A stretch of DNA of 7,183 bases from Syntrophales bacterium (lineage in GTDB: Bacteria > Desulfobacterota > Syntrophia > Syntrophales > UBA2210), in assembly GCA_030655735.1 (NCBI GenBank), contig JAUSPK010000117.1, positions 1-7,183 on the forward strand. Direction: 5' to 3'. Within the stretch, counting starts at the first letter, position 1; each line of letters starts with the position of its first letter. The notes under the pieces are model-generated. The model saw only the letters and a list, made by a program, of their open reading frames with translations. It had not been told where the DNA came from and did no database searches. Shown in pieces: positions 5,411 to 7,183 of this stretch. The translations under genes were made by a program, and so were the position numbers.

Positions 5411-5478
5411 TAATTCAACATTAAGCATTCAGCATTAAATTAAGCATTAAAAATTCAACATTAAAAATTGATTTTAAA
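5411..5478. repeat. AT-rich heptamer array upstream of the siroheme decarboxylase gene
   Basis: Reads as mostly 7-base steps: AACATTA, AGCATTC, AGCATTA, AATTA, AGCATTA, AAAATTC, AACATTA, AAAATTG, ATTTTAA. It shares the 18-mer AATTCAACATTAAAAATT (5452-5469) with 3375-3392. Each GCATT unit reads as an ATG-containing word on the minus strand, which produces spurious starts such as the one at 5428. Confidence 0.7.
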
Positions 5479-5497
5479 TAACCCGTCACCGGCGTTA
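5470..5497 (-). terminator. Probable terminator after the ComEA-like gene
   Basis: Minus strand: TAACGCCG (5497-5490), loop GTGA, CGGGTTA (5485-5479), pairing over 7 bp with one bulged G, then TTTAAAATCAATTTTT. It lies 11 bases beyond the stop. The stem is short and the T-tract is broken, so efficiency may be modest. Confidence 0.45.
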
Positions 5498-5508
5498 TGA
5501 TCATGGAG

Positions 5509-5790
5509 TTACTCCACGGTGATTATATCTTTGTTCGCCTCGTACGTCTTCGCCCCGATCCCCTTCACCTTCATAATGTCTTCCGCTTTCGCAAAGGGAC
5601 CGTTGGTTTCCCTGCATTGCACTATCCTCTCGGCATACGCGGGCCCGACCCTCTTCAGATTGCATAGTTGTTGAACCGACGCGGTATTGATATTGATTTT
5701 TTCTCCTTGCTCAGCCAGGGCCATCGGAACCACTGACATCACAAACAAAGCAGCAACAAATAACACGAGTATCTTTTTATACTTCCTCAT
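5509..5790 (-). CDS. Secreted ComEA-type helix-hairpin-helix protein
   Basis: Small exported DNA-binding protein. The 93 aa have a classic signal peptide (MRKYKK, hydrophobic to about 22, cleavage near ALA-EQ at 26/27) and then one ComEA domain with two helix-hairpin-helix turns: ININTASVQQLCNL-KRVGP-AYAERIVQ (32-58) and the second, KVKGIGAKTYE (74-84). ComEA proteins bind incoming DNA in the periplasm or at the surface, but such stand-alone short forms also occur in bacteria not known to be competent. The first hairpin reads KRVGP where PGIGP is usual; two Cys (C43, C59) are present. The start is certain: GAGGAGGT (5804-5797) is 6 bases before ATG. A -10-like TATAAC lies at 5824-5819 without a clear -35. 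Confidence 0.9.
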   Translation of the reverse strand: MRKYKKILVLFVAALFVMSVVPMALAEQGEKININTASVQQLCNLKRVGPAYAERIVQCRETNGPFAKAEDIMKVKGIGAKTYEANKDIITVE

Positions 5791-5844
5791 ATCGCCACCT
5801 CCTCAAGTCCGTTGACGGGTTATAAAAAGAGCAATTCCACATCT

Positions 5845-5889
5845 CCCCCCTACTCCTTTCCAGACACTTCTTCAAGAAGAATAGGGGGG
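5845..5889. repeat. Interrupted palindrome upstream of the ComEA-like gene
   Basis: CCCCCCTA (5845-5852) and TAGGGGGG (5882-5889) are perfect 8-base arms; between them CTTCTT (5867-5872) and AAGAAG (5874-5879) form a second palindrome. It could be a binding site or part of a decayed repeat. No T-run on either side supports a terminator. Confidence 0.45.
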
Positions 5890-5922
5890 CGTCCGTCAAG
5901 AAATATCATTCCGCCCATTATT

Positions 5923-6009
5923 CTGTCATTTCGAGGAGCAGCGGCGACGAGCTATAGTCCCCCCCGTCAGGGGGAAATCTTAGATTTCTCCCTGCGGTCG
6001 AAATAACAG
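5923..6009. repeat. Full palindromic repeat, copy R4
   Basis: Outer arms CTGTCATTTCGA (5923-5934) and TCGAAATAACAG (5998-6009) match with one mismatch. The centre is GAAATCT (5974-5980), T, AGATTTC (5982-5988). The left arm has the GCTATAG-CCCC-GTCA-GGGG cassette; the right arm lacks it. A purine-only GAGAGAG-G run follows at 6010-6024. Confidence 0.85.
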
Positions 6010-6072
6010 GAGAGAGAGAGGGGGGAATGACAGCAGGGATGATCAAAAAGCAAAAGGCAGGGGTCGGAATCT

Positions 6073-6468
6073 TCAGTTACTTGGCATTACGGGGCACGTT
6101 TGTGAAGTAATAATTCGTCTGTCAGCGGTTACCAGTGTGAGATCATAGACAATGGCAGTGGCAACCAGAAATTGATCGGCCGGGTCTTCTTGAGCAAGAT
6201 TAATCATTCGGCTCTGAATGGCAACTTCGTGATTAAGAGGAGCTTCTTTAAAGGAAATCGTTTTGAAGACGTCCCTCAACCAAAGCTCCGGCCTGGCGTC
6301 CAAAACAATACGTCCCCTTTTAGCAAGTATCATTATTTCCCAAGTACTGATCGGGGAAAGCCACAGCTCATTAGAGGGATTCTCCAGTTCCGCTGAAACG
6401 TCTGTGGCAAGACGTGCCGGTTCCAGAAGACTCCACAATAAAATATGCGTATCGAGCAGCAGTTTCAT
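6073..6468 (-). CDS. vapC: PIN-domain toxin, VapC type
   Basis: Ribonuclease toxin of a type II toxin-antitoxin pair; family members cut tRNA or rRNA. The 131-aa product has the PIN acidic residues: D6 in LLLDTH, E44 in STWEI, D98 in EDPADQF and D116 in VTADRR. The usual HRDPFDR motif reads QEDPADQ here, so the His is missing but the acids remain and activity is expected. The start is ATG 6468: it overlaps the antitoxin stop as ATGA, has GGAGCAGGA just ahead, and begins at the domain start (MKLLLDTH). A longer reading from 6489 would add seven residues with no support. No clear terminator follows; repeat R4 lies about 64 bases beyond the stop. Confidence 0.92.
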   Translation of the reverse strand: MKLLLDTHILLWSLLEPARLATDVSAELENPSNELWLSPISTWEIMILAKRGRIVLDARPELWLRDVFKTISFKEAPLNHEVAIQSRMINLAQEDPADQFLVATAIVYDLTLVTADRRIITSQTCPVMPSN

Positions 6469-6716
6469 TCCTGCTCCAGAACTTCCCACTCATGTGAACT
6501 GAGCGCGGGAGATATGATATCGCCGGTTATCGTTCCTCTCGAACGGAACATTCCCAGCCACGACTCACACCTTTCCGGTTGCGGAGGAGGTTCAATAATG
6601 GCAATGGGTTCTCCCCGGCGTGTAACGAGAACGGGTTGCCCGGTTTGTTTCACCCTGTTCAAAACCGCCAGGCATGTAGCCTTGAATTTTGATATCACTA
6701 TAGTTTCTTCCTTCAT
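6465..6716 (-). CDS. Phd/YefM-family antitoxin
   Basis: Antitoxin that would bind and inhibit the PIN toxin and repress the pair's own promoter. The 83-aa product has a Phd/YefM-type DNA-binding N-terminus (ISKFKATCLAVLNRVKQTG, then VLVTRRGEPIAIIEPP, about 8-45) and a divergent C-terminal tail (46-83) that should wrap the toxin. Start ATG 6716 follows GGGAGGA (6733-6727) by 10 bases. The gene comes before the toxin gene, with a 4-base overlap, the usual order for translationally coupled pairs. Downstream of wecB on the same strand with 204 bases between, it has its own promoter and looks independent. Confidence 0.88.
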   Translation of the reverse strand: MKEETIVISKFKATCLAVLNRVKQTGQPVLVTRRGEPIAIIEPPPQPERCESWLGMFRSRGTITGDIISPALSSHEWEVLEQE

Positions 6717-6752
6717 AAGATCACTATCCTCCCGTTAACACGACGTGGAAAA

Positions 6753-6781
6753 ACCGTACCATGGTCAGGCACCATAGTCAA
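6753..6781 (-). promoter_or_regulatory. Toxin-antitoxin promoter with operator-like repeats
   Basis: Minus strand: TTGACT (6781-6776), 17-base spacer, TACGGT (6758-6753). The spacer is filled by half-sites ACCAT (6758-6762), ATGGT (6761-6765) and ACCAT (6771-6775) on the plus strand, giving the palindrome ACCATGGT and an inverted pair with a 5-base gap. This is the expected layout for autorepression by a Phd-type antitoxin. The -10 is weak (3 of 6). Confidence 0.5.
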
Positions 6782-6805
6782 GAGCAAAGGGGGAGCTTTG
6801 ACTCA

Positions 6806-6871
6806 TGTCATTTCGAGGAGCGCCAACGACGAGCTATAGTCCCCGTCAGGGAGAAATATTTCTGTCATTTG
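6806..6871. repeat. Half-unit of palindromic repeat, copy R5
   Basis: TGTCATTTCGAGGAGC, then CGACGAGCTATAG and CCCC-GTCA-GGG, GAGAAATATTT, followed by a second start CTGTCATTTGA (6862-6872) in direct rather than inverted orientation. Same arm type and cassette as the left arm of R4. It lies between wecB and the toxin-antitoxin promoter. Just before it, AGTCAA-G-AGC (6776-6785) and GCTTTGACT (6795-6803) form an inverted repeat. Confidence 0.8.
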
Positions 6872-6920
6872 AAAAATATTCGCTGTTGTCTGTTTTACTA
6901 AGAATAGTTATTCAGCTCTC

Positions 6921-7183
6921 TCAGCTCATGATCTTTTCAATTACCGTGACGATCCTGCCCGCGGTCTTCCCGTCCCACAGGTGCGGCACCCCGCCCTTCT
7001 TACCATTCCCCTTGAGAATCTCGCCGACTTCGTATGGCAGATCATCGATCTGTATCAACTTGTTGGTGCCCTCCCAGATGGTGATGGGGCGTTCCGTATT
7101 GTCCCGGACTGTAAGACAGGGGATCCCCAGAACGGTTGTTTCTTCCTGAATCCCTCCCGAATCGGTCATCACGAACTTCGAGG
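6921..7183 (-). CDS. wecB: UDP-N-acetylglucosamine 2-epimerase, C-terminal part
   Basis: Non-hydrolysing epimerase converting UDP-GlcNAc to UDP-ManNAc, for surface polysaccharide. The gene runs off the right edge; about 87 codons are visible. The frame is open through SKF-V-MTDSGGIQEE before the edge, so the GTG/ATG near 7170 are internal codons. Family marks are TDSGGIQEE (nucleotide-binding loop), LGIPCLTVRDNTERP, EGTNKL, and the C-terminal helix WDGKTAGRIVTVIEKI. The stop at 6921-6923 falls where the family normally ends. The full protein should be about 360-390 aa, so only the final quarter is present. Confidence 0.93.
   Translation of the reverse strand, partial: SKFVMTDSGGIQEETTVLGIPCLTVRDNTERPITIWEGTNKLIQIDDLPYEVGEILKGNGKKGGVPHLWDGKTAGRIVTVIEKIMS

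Noticed and set aside
5825..5850. Sigma54 promoter upstream of the ComEA-like gene (GGAATTGCTC on the minus strand)
   Set aside because: The GC of TTGC is present, but the dinucleotide ten bases upstream is AG rather than GG, so the essential -24 element is missing.
6010..6072. Terminator for the toxin-antitoxin genes
   Set aside because: Only a purine run and a TGATCA palindrome are present; no stem of useful length followed by T residues on the minus strand.

Overview
The window reads as chromosomal DNA from an anaerobic, Desulfobacterota (Deltaproteobacteria)-like or related Gram-negative bacterium. The clues are a sigma54-dependent two-component pair, a split atpZ-atpI-atpB cluster, an Ahb-type siroheme decarboxylase (alternative heme pathway of sulfate reducers and other anaerobes), and intergenic DNA crowded with palindromic repeats. 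The lineage is an inference; no rRNA or other phylogenetic marker lies in the window.

Layout: 3-2648 (+) is a PAS-containing sensor histidine kinase, cut by the left edge, followed by its probable partner, an NtrC-family regulator. From 2649 to 3404 there is a 756-base gene-free convergent region full of repeats. It also holds a strong rho-independent terminator (about 3125-3158) for the leftward atp genes. From 3405 to 4720 (-) lie atpZ, atpI and atpB with overlapping ends; a near-consensus sigma70 promoter sits directly before atpZ. No atpE follows atpB. At 4928-5374 (-) is a siroheme decarboxylase subunit, and at 5509-5790 (-) a small secreted ComEA-type helix-hairpin-helix protein. At 6073-6716 (-) is a Phd/VapC-type toxin-antitoxin pair with a 4-base overlap and an operator-like inverted repeat inside its promoter. 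The right edge (6921-7183, -) holds the C-terminal part of a UDP-GlcNAc 2-epimerase.

Functionally the genes are a mixed housekeeping set: signal transduction, membrane part of ATP synthase, heme synthesis, DNA-binding secreted protein, toxin-antitoxin, surface polysaccharide precursor. I see no new multi-gene system. The most striking content is in the spacers. A modular inverted-repeat family (half unit TGTCATTTCGA ... AAATCTT) occurs five times, as full palindromes or solo halves. A roughly 20-base hairpin cassette is present or absent at the same point inside the half unit. Around it are short-period arrays (21-, 7-, 7.5- and 8-base periods), some of which run into gene ends and create misleading start codons.
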